A model generated the notes under the pieces. It had not been told where the DNA came from. It did not search any database and saw only the letters and a program-made list of their open reading frames with translations. The position numbers and the translations under genes are program-made. Source: Micromonospora sp. CCTCC AA 2012012 (lineage in GTDB: Bacteria; Actinomycetota; Actinomycetes; Mycobacteriales; Micromonosporaceae). Taken from it: DNA of 64,000 nucleotides. Position 1 is the stretch's first letter; every line of letters begins with the position of its first letter. The stretch lies in assembly GCF_040499845.1 (NCBI RefSeq), contig NZ_CP159342.1, positions 2,170,001 to 2,234,000 on the forward strand. Reading direction: 5' to 3'. Shown here one piece after another: positions 1 to 9,664 of the stretch.

Positions 1-140
1 TTGCACCGATGTGTCGCGCCAGCGACACGTCGACGCAAGTCGCGCGTCAGGTCGGCGGCAAGTCCGGACCCGCACGCTTCGAGCTGTCCGGCGCGGCGCG
101 GTTGTCGAGCGGACGAGGCTTCCAGACAAGGAGTAGGGAT

Positions 141-1382
141 ATGACCAGGTCCAGGGCACTGCTCGGCATCGCCGGCACCGTCGTCGCGGTCGGTGCGGCG
201 CTGGCGCTGCACCCGGTAGCGAGCGCGGCCGGCGGCCTCCAGCCGGGTGCCGCGTACGGCTGGGGCGGCAACATGTTCGGCCAGGCCGGTTCCGGTGCGC
301 CGACGAACCAGTACAACACTCCGCGGCAGACGGTCCTTCCGGACGGCGTCGTGCAGGTGCAGAGCGGCGGGCGGGCCAGTTACGCCCGGTTCACCGACGG
401 GAGGCTGTTGTCCTGGGGATACAACATGAACGCCGCCCTCGGCAGCGGCTCGACGACGGTGATCACGCGGTACGCCCCGGCACCGGTCGTGGGCATCGGC
501 GGCACGGGCACGCTCACCGATGTCGTCGACGTCTCGGTGCACATGGAGAGCGCGATCGCCGCGGTGCTGGCCGACGGGACGGTGGTCGCCTGGGGTTCGA
601 ACGTGAACCGGCAGCTCGGCGACGGGTCGACAGCCAACGTCCGGGCCTACCCGGAGCGGGTGCTGACCGCGCCGGAGACCCCGCTGACCGGGGTGGTGGA
701 CGTCGAGTCCGGGTGGGAGGTGACGTACGCGTTGATGGCCGACGGCACTGTCACCGCCTGGGGTTCGGTGAAGTGTGACGGCACGCTGTCAGGCGTGACG
801 CAGTACGCGACCCCCGTGGCCGGGCTCACCGACATCCGGCAGATCGCGGTCGCCGGCGGGGTGGCCCTGTTCCGGCGGGGCGACGGCGCGGTGCTCTCCT
901 GCGGCGGCACCGGGCGTGCGCTCGGCCGGCCGTACGGCCCGGAGAACACGCCGACCTCCCCCTACACGCCAGCCCTGGTCACCAACCTCGGCCCGGGCAG
1001 CGACGTGGCAGACATCTCGATCAGTTCGGCGGTGACTGCCCTGACCGGGGACGGCCGGGTGTACCTGTGGGGCGAGAACACGCAGAACCAGCTCACCCCA
1101 CTGGGCGTGTCGGGCGGCCTGACGGTGCCGACCGAGCTGGCCCAGCCGGCCGGAGAGCCGAAGATCATCGATGTCGACAACGACAACTCGCCGATGACGT
1201 ACGCGGTGCGAGCCGACGGCTCGGTCCTGGTCTGGGGGTACAACCAGTACGGCATGGCCGGGATCGGGACGACCGCAGCCCTGGTGAACACCCCGACCGT
1301 GGTCACCCTGCCGGGTCGCACCTTCGCCAGCATCGCCGCCTCGAACTGGACGGTCCTGGCGGTCACCGTACCGGCGGCGTGA
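141..1382 (+). CDS. Secreted RCC1-repeat beta-propeller protein
   Basis: A 413-residue exported protein. The N-terminus (MTRSRALLG) begins a Sec signal peptide with a basic start, a hydrophobic core and a likely cleavage site after VASAA near residue 33. The rest consists of about six or seven RCC1-type blades, seen as recurring W-G motifs followed by a turn and a short G-x-G: GWGGNMFGQAGSG, SWGYNMNAALGSG, AWGSNVNRQLGDG, LWGENTQNQL and VWGYNQYGMAGIG. Such blades form a seven-bladed propeller; ligands of the secreted bacterial versions are unknown. The ATG at 141 is chosen because AAGGAG (128-133) lies seven bases upstream and it opens the signal peptide; the frame is open further upstream. 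Another secreted protein follows on the same strand. Confidence 0.85.
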   Translation: MTRSRALLGIAGTVVAVGAALALHPVASAAGGLQPGAAYGWGGNMFGQAGSGAPTNQYNTPRQTVLPDGVVQVQSGGRASYARFTDGRLLSWGYNMNAALGSGSTTVITRYAPAPVVGIGGTGTLTDVVDVSVHMESAIAAVLADGTVVAWGSNVNRQLGDGSTANVRAYPERVLTAPETPLTGVVDVESGWEVTYALMADGTVTAWGSVKCDGTLSGVTQYATPVAGLTDIRQIAVAGGVALFRRGDGAVLSCGGTGRALGRPYGPENTPTSPYTPALVTNLGPGSDVADISISSAVTALTGDGRVYLWGENTQNQLTPLGVSGGLTVPTELAQPAGEPKIIDVDNDNSPMTYAVRADGSVLVWGYNQYGMAGIGTTAALVNTPTVVTLPGRTFASIAASNWTVLAVTVPAA

Positions 1383-1565
1383 CCGTCGCCTGCCAGCGCG
1401 AAGCGCGTGAGACGCAGGGACCACAGCCGACCCTCCCGCCGCGCGGGCGACGTCGGTGCCGCAGCCGCACTCGCAGGGGGTACGCGAGGGCGCTGCGGCC
1501 CCGGCGGCACCCACCGTCCCAACGAGGAACCACCCAGGTGCACCGTCACACGAGGAGGACTGATC

Positions 1566-3017
1566 ATGCGTAGTTCCGTGCGCCGAGCCCTGGCGCCCGC
1601 CCTGGCGGCGCTGACCGGCGTGAGCGTGCTCGCGCCGCCGACGCCGGGATCCGCGGATCCCGGCGACCCGGACCCGTACGGCACCTTCGACAGCGCTTCC
1701 CGCATCGGTCACTCGGTCCGGGTGCGGGGCGTCGTTCACGACCCGGACGCCTCCGCCGCGATCACGGTGGCGATCACCGTGGATGGTCGGCTCGCCACCT
1801 ACGCGAGTACCGACAGCACCGGCGCGTTCGACACGACGACGGCCTCGTCGACCGTGCCGGGCGAGCACAATGTCTGCGCCGAGGCGTACAACCAGGGCGC
1901 CGGGGCGAACACGCGGCTCGGCTGCCTGGTCTACAGCGTGCCCGCGGCGGTCGGTACCCCGCAGGTGAGCCTTCGCGCCGTCAGCGCCACCGAGGTCGTC
2001 GTCGAGTGGACCCCGGCCGACGCCAACGCGTCGGGCTTCCGCGTCGAGCGCACCTTCGACGGCAGTTGGCACACGGTGGCCACGCTCGGCGGGGATGCCC
2101 GCAGCTGGACCGAGAGCGGCCTCGCCCCAGGTACTGCGGTCTGCGTGAACGTCGTCGCGGTCAACGACTTCTCCGAGCAGGGCGCGGCGGTCTGTGGCAC
2201 GTCCCTCAAGCCCTCGCTACCGCTCGTGTCGTACCCGCAGGTGCAGATCCGGTCGAACACCGAGACCACCATCACGATGCGGTGGACCGACTCGTCCATC
2301 GCGACCGGGTACCTGGTCGACGCGTACGACGGGGCGGACGAGGTCGCCGGCACCTTCGCGGAGCGCGTCGGCCCGGGGCCGTACGACGCCACACTCACCG
2401 GCCTGCGCCCGGGCCGGTTCTACCGACTGCACGTACGGCCGGTCCACCCGGAGCACGAGACCAGCTCGGGACCGTATCCGTACAGCATCGGCGAAGCGAC
2501 GCCGATGTACCCCGAGATCGTGAGTCTGGCGGTCGCCCCGTCCGCCGACGCGGGCTGCACCGTGGGCCGCCAGCTCGTGGCGCAGGCCCAGTACGCCGAG
2601 CGGCTCGAGATCCGCCGTGATGAGGTCGTGGTGGCCGCGTCAGAGGTCGGGCGGGCGGTGTACGACCTGCCGCCCGGGGACACCGCGACCTACACCGCGG
2701 TCGCCACCAACAAGGCCGGCACCGAGACCACCCGTCAGATCGCGGTCGGCCGGGACACGCGCGCGCCACTGGTCAAGGAACTCCAGGTGACGAACACCCG
2801 CCAGCGATCGCTCGGCATCTACCTCTACACGAGCGAGGACAACCAGCTGTTCCACCTGGGCTGGGTCGACAGCGGGAAGACCGCGACCATCACCGTTCCG
2901 CACGGCCTCGTCGGCGTGATCGTGGCGAAGGAGGACGTGAGGTCCGAGATCTCCTACACGATGGGCTATGCCGTGATGGGCCACTGTGGCGGAGCGGCCA
3001 CCCCGATAAAGATCTAG
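1566..3017 (+). CDS. Secreted fibronectin type III domain protein
   Basis: A 483-residue exported protein preceded by a strong GAGGAGG (1552-1558). Residues 1 to about 31 are a signal peptide ending near PGSADP. A beta-rich domain follows (about 35-125), then two FN3-like modules recognisable from the pattern 'sEVVVEWTPA ... FRVER ... ESGLAPGTAVCVNVVAVN' (about 128-220) and 'ETTITMRW ... YLVDAYDG ... LTGLRPGRFYRLHVRPV' (about 225-315). The C-terminal third is unassigned beta-rich sequence with a conserved-looking Cys near the end. FN3 modules usually act as spacers or adhesion surfaces in secreted actinomycete proteins. It lies 183 bp after the RCC1 protein; co-transcription is possible but not shown. 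Confidence 0.8.
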   Translation: MRSSVRRALAPALAALTGVSVLAPPTPGSADPGDPDPYGTFDSASRIGHSVRVRGVVHDPDASAAITVAITVDGRLATYASTDSTGAFDTTTASSTVPGEHNVCAEAYNQGAGANTRLGCLVYSVPAAVGTPQVSLRAVSATEVVVEWTPADANASGFRVERTFDGSWHTVATLGGDARSWTESGLAPGTAVCVNVVAVNDFSEQGAAVCGTSLKPSLPLVSYPQVQIRSNTETTITMRWTDSSIATGYLVDAYDGADEVAGTFAERVGPGPYDATLTGLRPGRFYRLHVRPVHPEHETSSGPYPYSIGEATPMYPEIVSLAVAPSADAGCTVGRQLVAQAQYAERLEIRRDEVVVAASEVGRAVYDLPPGDTATYTAVATNKAGTETTRQIAVGRDTRAPLVKELQVTNTRQRSLGIYLYTSEDNQLFHLGWVDSGKTATITVPHGLVGVIVAKEDVRSEISYTMGYAVMGHCGGAATPIKI

Positions 3018-3434
3018 GAACTGGAGGACGCTGGTCGCCCACCGGAAGCCGGACCGGCACGTCACGACACCCGGTGTTCATCCACTGCCGGCCGTCCCGA
3101 GGGTCTGCCGGCGCTACCAAGACCTTGATCGGCTCCGAAGCTGATCGTCCGGTGAACCGAAACGGGGCGCAGGTGCGCAGCAGGAGGACGGTGGCATTCG
3201 CGGCGACGCTGCTGATGCTGGTCGGGGGTCGCACGGCAGGCGATCCGCAGACGCGGCGCACGGGCGCACCGACCAGCGGCACGCTGCGGTTGGTCGCTCG
3301 TGTCGAAATGAGTGCGTAAGGCCCGGATCAGCGTGACCGGATGAGCCTGGAGGTGACCGCCGTTCCACTCCGGTCACCCCCACGCACAACCGAAATGAGC
3401 CCCGGGCCACTCCTAGTCTTGGTGGGAGGCTGGG
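3018..3434. other. Intergenic region before the sigma factor
   Basis: About 417 bp without a convincing gene. A short open frame from about 3170 encodes a hydrophobic stretch (VAFAATLLMLVGG) like the start of a signal peptide, but it has no clear ribosome site or recognisable mature part and may be a remnant. An inverted repeat lies at 3352-3378. Confidence 0.4.
3352..3378. promoter_or_regulatory. Inverted repeat upstream of the ECF sigma gene
   Basis: GGTGACCG (3352-3359) and CGGTCACC (3371-3378) form a perfect 8-bp stem with an 11-base loop, about 57 bases before the sigma factor start. It could be an operator or a terminator for upstream transcription; no T-run follows, so the role is open. 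Confidence 0.4.
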
Positions 3435-3941
3435 TTGCGGAGTGAACGAGAGTACGTCGAGTACGTGCATGCACGCACGCCATGGCTGCGACGGCTGGCG
3501 TACCGGCTGTGCGGGCAGTGGACAACTGCGGACGACCTGGTGCAGGAGTGCCTCGTCGCGCTGTACCGGCATTGGCGGAAGGCGTCGACAGCGGAGTCGG
3601 TCGACGCCTACGTACGAGCGATGCTGGTCCACGCCTACCTGGCCGAGCGAAAGCGATCCTGGACCCGCCGGGTCCGTCCCGTGGCCGACGTAACTGCGCC
3701 CCCGGTGACGCCGCTGGCCGGTGCCGAACACCGCGTCGACCTGCTGGCCGCGCTCACGAAACTGTCTCGCGGGCAGCGCGCGGTGCTGGTCCTGCGCTAC
3801 TGGGAGGACCTTGACGTCGCGCAGACCGCCGCGGCGCTGGGCTGCTCGACCGGCACCGTGAAGAGCCAGACCTCGTATGCCATCGCGGCGCTGCGCCGCC
3901 TGCTGCCGAACTACGTGCCTGGAGGGGTGGACACGCCATGA
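3435..3941 (+). CDS. SigE-family ECF RNA polymerase sigma factor
   Basis: A 168-residue sigma factor of the actinobacterial SigE-like ECF group. Region 2 is seen at about residues 10-50 (RRLAYRLCGQWTTADDLVQE) and region 4 at about 115-165 (LRYWEDLDVAQTAAALGCS, with helix-turn-helix GTVKSQTSYAIAALRRL). The TTG start at 3435 is preceded by GGGAGG (3424-3429), and no better in-frame start exists before region 2. The stop overlaps the ATG of the next gene (ATGA), so the two are translationally coupled. In this family the downstream coupled gene is often a membrane protein that modulates the sigma factor; that role is inferred here. Confidence 0.9.
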   Translation: MRSEREYVEYVHARTPWLRRLAYRLCGQWTTADDLVQECLVALYRHWRKASTAESVDAYVRAMLVHAYLAERKRSWTRRVRPVADVTAPPVTPLAGAEHRVDLLAALTKLSRGQRAVLVLRYWEDLDVAQTAAALGCSTGTVKSQTSYAIAALRRLLPNYVPGGVDTP

Positions 3942-5311
3942 GGGAACTGTTCGCCACCCTGCCGGACGATCCACCGCCGCTGCCGCCCGGATATCTGGAC
4001 ACCGTGCTCACCCGGGCCCGCCGCTCGGTCCGGCGCCACCGCATCGCCACCACCACGGTATGGGCAGCTTCCGTGCTCATCCTGGCCGCTCTGATCGTGC
4101 CCGGCGTTCCGCTCCCCGTCCGGCCGGCAGCCCCGGCAACCACGCCGAGCCTGCCAGACCGCTTCGCCGGGTACTCGGTGTTCACCAGCACCGTCACGTC
4201 GGCTCCGCCCGGCCGCGCGATTGCCCTCTACGGTTATGGCAGCGGCGAGACGTTCAACATGTTCCAGTCGTTGGTCGTCGGGGCCGACGGGGACACGTAC
4301 CGGCGGGTCGACGCCATGGACGAGCGTGACCGACCGTCGGCACTGCTCGCCCCGGACGGCACCCGCGTGCTACTCGGCGACGATCGCGGCGCGACCGGTG
4401 ACCTGGTCCTGATCGAGTTGGCCACGGGCAAGCGCCGGTCGATCCCGCTCGGAGGTCCGGTCGGCGTACGGCTGCTGGCCTGGTCACCCGACGGCCGTTA
4501 CGTCGCCTACAGCGCCGCCCCCCTCACCCGCTCCGGTGAGTTCGGCACCGGCAACGTCGTCGAGGCTGAGGTAGCCCGCACCGGCACGCTGCGGCTGCTC
4601 GATCTGTCGACCGGGGCCAGCACCGAGGTGCCGGCGATCAGGCCGGCGTGGACAGCGGCCTTCGCGGCGGACAGCCGCCGGCTCGCCGTACAGGTCGGTC
4701 AGACGGCTCACCTCGTCGCCCTCGACGGCCGTGAGCTCGGCAGTGTGGCAATCCCGACGGGACGCGAGCTGGCCGCCGAGGTCGGCTGGTCGCCGGACGG
4801 CACGTTCCTCGCCACCGTGCCATGGCTCTCGGACGGGCCGTTCACCGGCAACAGCGGCGGCGACACCGGTCATGGTGTCTTCCTGTGGAAGGTCGGCGAC
4901 GTTCAGTTCGTCCCCGTGGCCGGGGTCCGGACACCACCAGCACCGGTCTCGGACGTCGTACAACTACTCGGCTGGCGCTCGGCGAGCAGCGTGATCGTCG
5001 CGACCATCGACGACGCGGGTCACGCGTCGCTGTTGGAGGTGCAACTCGGTGCCGGCACACGGCGGACCCTGTCCGCCTTCGCCACCGGTCGAACCTGCGA
5101 GCTGGGCACCCAGAGCTGCCAGCTCTTCGACCTGCACCTCGCCTCCGGCCTGCTGTCCGACCTGACCGTCCGGAACGCTGGTCGCCCGCAGCGCGGCCCT
5201 CTCCCAACGATCGTGGACGCTCTCATCGGCGTCGTCATTCTCGGCGGTGCGCTCCTGCTCCGGTGGCGGATACGTCCGTCGACGCGCCGCCGACGCCCGA
5301 AAATGGAATAG
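3938..5311 (+). CDS. Membrane-anchored propeller-like protein, possible anti-sigma partner
   Basis: A 457-residue protein whose ATG overlaps the sigma factor stop. Residues 1-37 are cytosolic, with the proline-rich DPPPLPPGYLD and a basic RRSVRRHR. A transmembrane helix follows at about 40-60 (TVWAASVLILAALIVPG). The large outer domain has TolB/WD40-like blades, including LAWSPDGRYVAYSAA near residue 185 and VGWSPDGTFLATVP near 285. A second hydrophobic segment near the C-terminus (IVDALIGVVILGGALLL, about 425-445) ends in a basic tail. The short cytosolic N-terminus is where a sigma-binding element would sit, but no zinc-binding anti-sigma HxxxCxxC motif is present, so anti-sigma function rests on coupling alone. 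Confidence 0.75.
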   Translation: MRELFATLPDDPPPLPPGYLDTVLTRARRSVRRHRIATTTVWAASVLILAALIVPGVPLPVRPAAPATTPSLPDRFAGYSVFTSTVTSAPPGRAIALYGYGSGETFNMFQSLVVGADGDTYRRVDAMDERDRPSALLAPDGTRVLLGDDRGATGDLVLIELATGKRRSIPLGGPVGVRLLAWSPDGRYVAYSAAPLTRSGEFGTGNVVEAEVARTGTLRLLDLSTGASTEVPAIRPAWTAAFAADSRRLAVQVGQTAHLVALDGRELGSVAIPTGRELAAEVGWSPDGTFLATVPWLSDGPFTGNSGGDTGHGVFLWKVGDVQFVPVAGVRTPPAPVSDVVQLLGWRSASSVIVATIDDAGHASLLEVQLGAGTRRTLSAFATGRTCELGTQSCQLFDLHLASGLLSDLTVRNAGRPQRGPLPTIVDALIGVVILGGALLLRWRIRPSTRRRRPKME

Positions 5312-5416
5312 CCACCAACCGGTCCCCCGCCGACAAGACCGCAGAACGCTTGAACGCGTCCTGGCGACGACGGCTGGGATCCTGGCATCCCCGGATTCTG
5401 GGCCCGCGGGCCGCGG

Positions 5417-6133
5417 TCAGGCGGTGCTCGCGGGGCGCACGGCTGCGGCGACGCGACGATCAGCAGGTTCGTCGGTCTGCAGCAGGATGTTCAGCAGCTC
5501 CTCCGGTGCGTCGCGCATCAGGTTGTGGCCGCCGGCCACGGCGTGGGTCGTCCACGAGGGATCGTCGCGCAGTCGCTGATAGGTGGAGGTGAACGGGGAA
5601 GGGCCGTCCCATCCCGCCGCGTACACGTAGACCCTCCGCTGGATTCGCGCGGGGTCCGCGGTGAGCCGGAGCGGCTGCAGCACAGAGGCGATCGGATGAG
5701 GAGTGGCCCGCGCGTCGAAAAAGGGTAGCGTCCGTACCGCGTAGCCGCTTTCCACCACGTCCGCGTACCACTGGCGTTCCCGGTCGGTGACGAGGCTCCA
5801 ACAGGAGTCGTTGTGCTGCGGCACCATGGCATCCAGGTACACCAGAGCGTGGACGCGTTCGGGCATCCGGTCCGCGACGCCGGTGATCACCATCCCACCG
5901 TAACTGTGGCCGACCAGCACCGCGTCCTCGATCTTTTCCGCTTCCAGAACGCCGGTCACGTCCTGGATGTGGGTGTCGAGGTTGATCCCTCCGTGAAGCA
6001 GATGACTCCGCTCGCTGAGTCCCGTCAACGTCAACGGGTAGGCCCGGTGTCCCCGGCGGCGCGTCTGCTCGGCAAGCTCCTCGAAGCACCAACCGCCGTG
6101 ACACAGACCGGGAATGAAAACGAAGGTGACCAT
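5417..6133 (-). CDS. Alpha/beta hydrolase
   Basis: A 238-residue alpha/beta-hydrolase fold protein of the EstX/salicylate-esterase-like type. It begins MVTFVFIPGLCHGG, giving the oxyanion region, and carries the nucleophile elbow GHSYGG (about residue 80). A late GGHNLMRD supplies the likely catalytic His, and an acidic residue near the middle completes the triad. Start: ATG at 6133 with AAGGAG just upstream; the open frame extends further but has no initiation signal. It lies 70 bp after the MFS gene on the same strand and is probably co-transcribed with it under the TetR gene at 7468. A decayed relative of this gene is found at 58771-59040. Confidence 0.85.
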   Translation of the reverse strand: MVTFVFIPGLCHGGWCFEELAEQTRRRGHRAYPLTLTGLSERSHLLHGGINLDTHIQDVTGVLEAEKIEDAVLVGHSYGGMVITGVADRMPERVHALVYLDAMVPQHNDSCWSLVTDRERQWYADVVESGYAVRTLPFFDARATPHPIASVLQPLRLTADPARIQRRVYVYAAGWDGPSPFTSTYQRLRDDPSWTTHAVAGGHNLMRDAPEELLNILLQTDEPADRRVAAAVRPASTA

Positions 6134-6203
6134 CGCCGTACTCCTTCTGTCGCGTGGACTGTCTGCAGATCTGCCGGGTTGACAGCCGGCTCGTGCCTGA
6201 GCT

Positions 6204-7391
6204 TCAGCACCGGGGGGTGGCATCGGGCGCCCTGTCCTCGAGCGCTGGGCCGCCCGCTGGGGTTGCTCGCGCGGAACGCTGCGGACGCACGGTTGCGGCG
6301 ACGACGGCGGCTGTGCCGCAGAGGGTCGCGGTCCACGCCAGGGTGGCCGCGGCCGAGGTGCCGTCGGCGAGGACGCCGGCGATCCAGGGGCCGGCCGTCT
6401 GACCAGCAGCGAAGAGGACGGTAAAGGCCGAGAGTGTGCCGGTCCAGTCGGCCGGCGGGGTGGCGCTCTTGATGAGCGCGGTGACGGCGGCGGGAACGCC
6501 CATGAACGTCGCCCCGTAGATGATCGCGGAGGCGAGGATGACCGGTGGCCAGGGCGCCAGCAGGGCCAGTGCCGCCCCGACGCCCAGAGCGCCCAGCAAC
6601 GCGGCGAGGGCTCGGGTGCCGGGCCAGTTGGTGATGGGCCGGCTCCACAGTGCGGGTGCGGCCACGACGGCCAGCCCCAGCGCTGTCCAGATGAGCATGA
6701 CCTGTGCGACAGGTGTGTGCCGGTCGGCGAGGTACGCGGACAGGAAGGTGATGTAGGTGATGTAACCGGCGGCGAACAGCACGTATGCCACGGCGGTCCG
6801 GGACAGTGGACGTACCCGCGCCCGGCCGGCCGGGACCGCAGCGCCCTCTTCGTCCGTGCGCGCCGCGGTCCAGCTCACCAGGGTTGCCAGGCCGGCGGCC
6901 ATGCCCAGAACGACCCAGGCCACGCGCCAGTGCTGTCCCAGTGGCGGAACCGTCGCACCGCTGACGATGATGCCCAGCCCGGTGCCGGCGAAGTAGATGG
7001 TGATGGGCGCGGCCGACGAGGTGCGGATGGCGATGCGTGAGGCGATCACACCGCCGGCGATGAACACCACCGCCCCGGCCGCCCCGGCGCCGGCCCGGGC
7101 GATCAGCAGCACCGGGTACGCACTGCTGATCGCAGCGGCGGCCAGTGCCGTCGCGGTGAGGATCATCCCCAGCCGGAAGGCGGTCGCGATGCCCAGCCGG
7201 CGTACGACGGGGCCGGTCGCCAGTGCGCCGAGGAGGTAGCCGAGCCCGTTGGCTGCGCTCACGGTCCCGGCTTCGGCAAGGCTCCAGCCCAGGTCGTCGC
7301 GCATGGCGGGAAGCAGCAGCCCGTAGGCGAAGCGGGCGAGCCCGAGCGCCGAGGCGGTGCCGAGGGCGAGCCGCGCTGATGGTCCGAACAC
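6204..7391 (-). CDS. MFS transporter
   Basis: A 395-residue major facilitator with about 12 hydrophobic segments throughout. Features include the N-terminal ALGLARFAYGLLLPAMRDDLG, typical of YbfB/CynX-like MFS, and a loop 2-3 region GPVVRRLGIATAFRLG. The start is GTG at 7391 with GGAGGT (7395-7400) upstream. Substrate unknown. Divergent to a TetR gene with two palindromes between them, and followed by an alpha/beta hydrolase, so the likely job is efflux paired with modification of an ester or aromatic compound (inference). Confidence 0.88.
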   Translation of the reverse strand: MFGPSARLALGTASALGLARFAYGLLLPAMRDDLGWSLAEAGTVSAANGLGYLLGALATGPVVRRLGIATAFRLGMILTATALAAAAISSAYPVLLIARAGAGAAGAVVFIAGGVIASRIAIRTSSAAPITIYFAGTGLGIIVSGATVPPLGQHWRVAWVVLGMAAGLATLVSWTAARTDEEGAAVPAGRARVRPLSRTAVAYVLFAAGYITYITFLSAYLADRHTPVAQVMLIWTALGLAVVAAPALWSRPITNWPGTRALAALLGALGVGAALALLAPWPPVILASAIIYGATFMGVPAAVTALIKSATPPADWTGTLSAFTVLFAAGQTAGPWIAGVLADGTSAAATLAWTATLCGTAAVVAATVRPQRSARATPAGGPALEDRAPDATPRC

Positions 7392-7404
7392 TGCACCTCC
7401 AGTA

Positions 7405-7456
7405 CGAACCGATCGGTTCGATCAAGCATGCTAACAGTTGATCGAACCGATCGGTA
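7405..7456. promoter_or_regulatory. Nested TetR operator between MFS and TetR genes
   Basis: CGAACCGATCGGTTCG at 7405-7420 is a perfect 16-bp palindrome. A second copy, CGAACCGATCGGTA, starts at 7443 with a palindromic core ACCGATCGGT (7446-7455). The two are also arranged as a perfect 15-base inverted repeat (7411-7425 against 7438-7452) with a 12-base gap. The position between divergent starts (7391 and 7468) fits a repressor site acting on both genes. Confidence 0.75.
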
Positions 7457-7467
7457 TCATCTACGGC

Positions 7468-8088
7468 ATGCCGGTTACCAAGGGTTCGACGCTTGATCCG
7501 GCGCGCACCCGCGCCACCATCCTCGACGCGGCCACGGTCCTGCTGTACGAGCGTGGGCTCGACGGTGTCGGCGTCGCCGAGCTGTGCAGCAGCGTCGGAA
7601 TATCCAAGGAGACGCTCTACCGGCACTTCGGCACGAAGGACGGGCTCGTGCGCGAAGTCCTGGAAGCCCGCAGCGAACGGGTGTCACGCTGGCTGGCCGA
7701 CGCCGCCTCGGCCGCCGGGGATGACCCCGCAGCCCAGCTTGCTGCCGTGTTCGACGCCCTTCAGCAGTGGTACCAGCAGCCCGTCTTTCGCGGCTGCGCG
7801 ATGGTGAACGCAGCCGCCCAGCACCATGTCGAGGCGGTACGTTCGATCACCCGCCGCCACCTCGACCGCTACCTCGAACTCTTCACCGGCATCGCCACCC
7901 GCGCCGGAGCGGCAGATCCGGACGTGCTGGGCCGGCAGTTGCTCATGCTGGTCGAGGGGGCGACGGTCGTCGCCGACCACTGTGGCGCGGCCAGCACGGA
8001 CGGGCACGCCCGTCGCGCCGCGCTCACCCTCCTGGCCGCCGCCTCTCCCGCCGCATCGGCCCGGTCGAGTCGAGGAACCCCCACGTAG
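7468..8088 (+). CDS. TetR/AcrR family transcriptional regulator
   Basis: A 206-residue TetR regulator. The N-terminal helix-turn-helix lies at about residues 12-58: ARTRATILDAATVLLYERG, then VAELCSSVGISKETLYRHFGTKDGL. The rest is an all-helical ligand-binding domain with a TetR_C-like segment (WYQQPVFRGCAMVNAA). ATG at 7468 is preferred over an in-frame upstream ATG at 7438, which would lie inside the operator. It probably represses the divergent MFS/hydrolase pair and itself. The ligand is not predictable. Confidence 0.9.
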   Translation: MPVTKGSTLDPARTRATILDAATVLLYERGLDGVGVAELCSSVGISKETLYRHFGTKDGLVREVLEARSERVSRWLADAASAAGDDPAAQLAAVFDALQQWYQQPVFRGCAMVNAAAQHHVEAVRSITRRHLDRYLELFTGIATRAGAADPDVLGRQLLMLVEGATVVADHCGAASTDGHARRAALTLLAAASPAASARSSRGTPT

Positions 8089-8475
8089 CTGTTCTCGCGA
8101 CGGCCCAGGTCGACGACAGTGACGCCCCGGGGTGTGCCGGCGAACGGCAGACACGGGCCGGCCCTGACCTGTCGGCCGACGCCTCGCGTCGTGTCCGCCC
8201 AGGTGATCCCAAGTGGTTCACGTACTACCGTGGCCGTCGAAGGTCACCCGCAACGAGCTTGGCCCTTCGTCTGCCCGCATGCCAAACCGTCTCCCGTCTC
8301 GGTCGACCGCCCCCACGCGGCAGCCGCTGGCAGCCCTCGCCCGGGCCGGTTGCTCGCAGTCGCTGTCCAGGACGATGCGGCAGCGGGAAGCGCCGGTCCC
8401 GCCGGCAAGCACGAGCACTGCCGGGTCCTTGAGCAGGCGTACCGGGCCTGCGAGCGAGGTGAGTGGTGGTGGTGG
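8089..8475. other. Convergent intergenic region
   Basis: About 390 bp between convergent genes with no recognised gene. On the minus strand, 8418-8218 holds a 66-codon frame (GTG start, AAGGA eight bases upstream, LVLAGGTGASRCRIVLD). It has balanced composition and G/C-rich third positions, so a small protein is possible, but nothing about it is recognisable. Confidence 0.3.
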
Positions 8476-9624
<1,149 letters not shown>

Positions 9625-9664
9625 GGTGAACTCCTGATCGGTGGCTTCGGTTGTTGCCGGATGC

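Noticed and set aside
3074..3319. Small exported protein before the sigma factor
   Set aside because: It has a hydrophobic stretch but no ribosome site, no plausible mature domain and an Arg/Thr-rich composition; kept only as a note in the intergenic entry.
7438..7467. Upstream ATG for the TetR gene
   Set aside because: It lies inside the operator repeat and lacks a ribosome site; homologues start close to the HTH.
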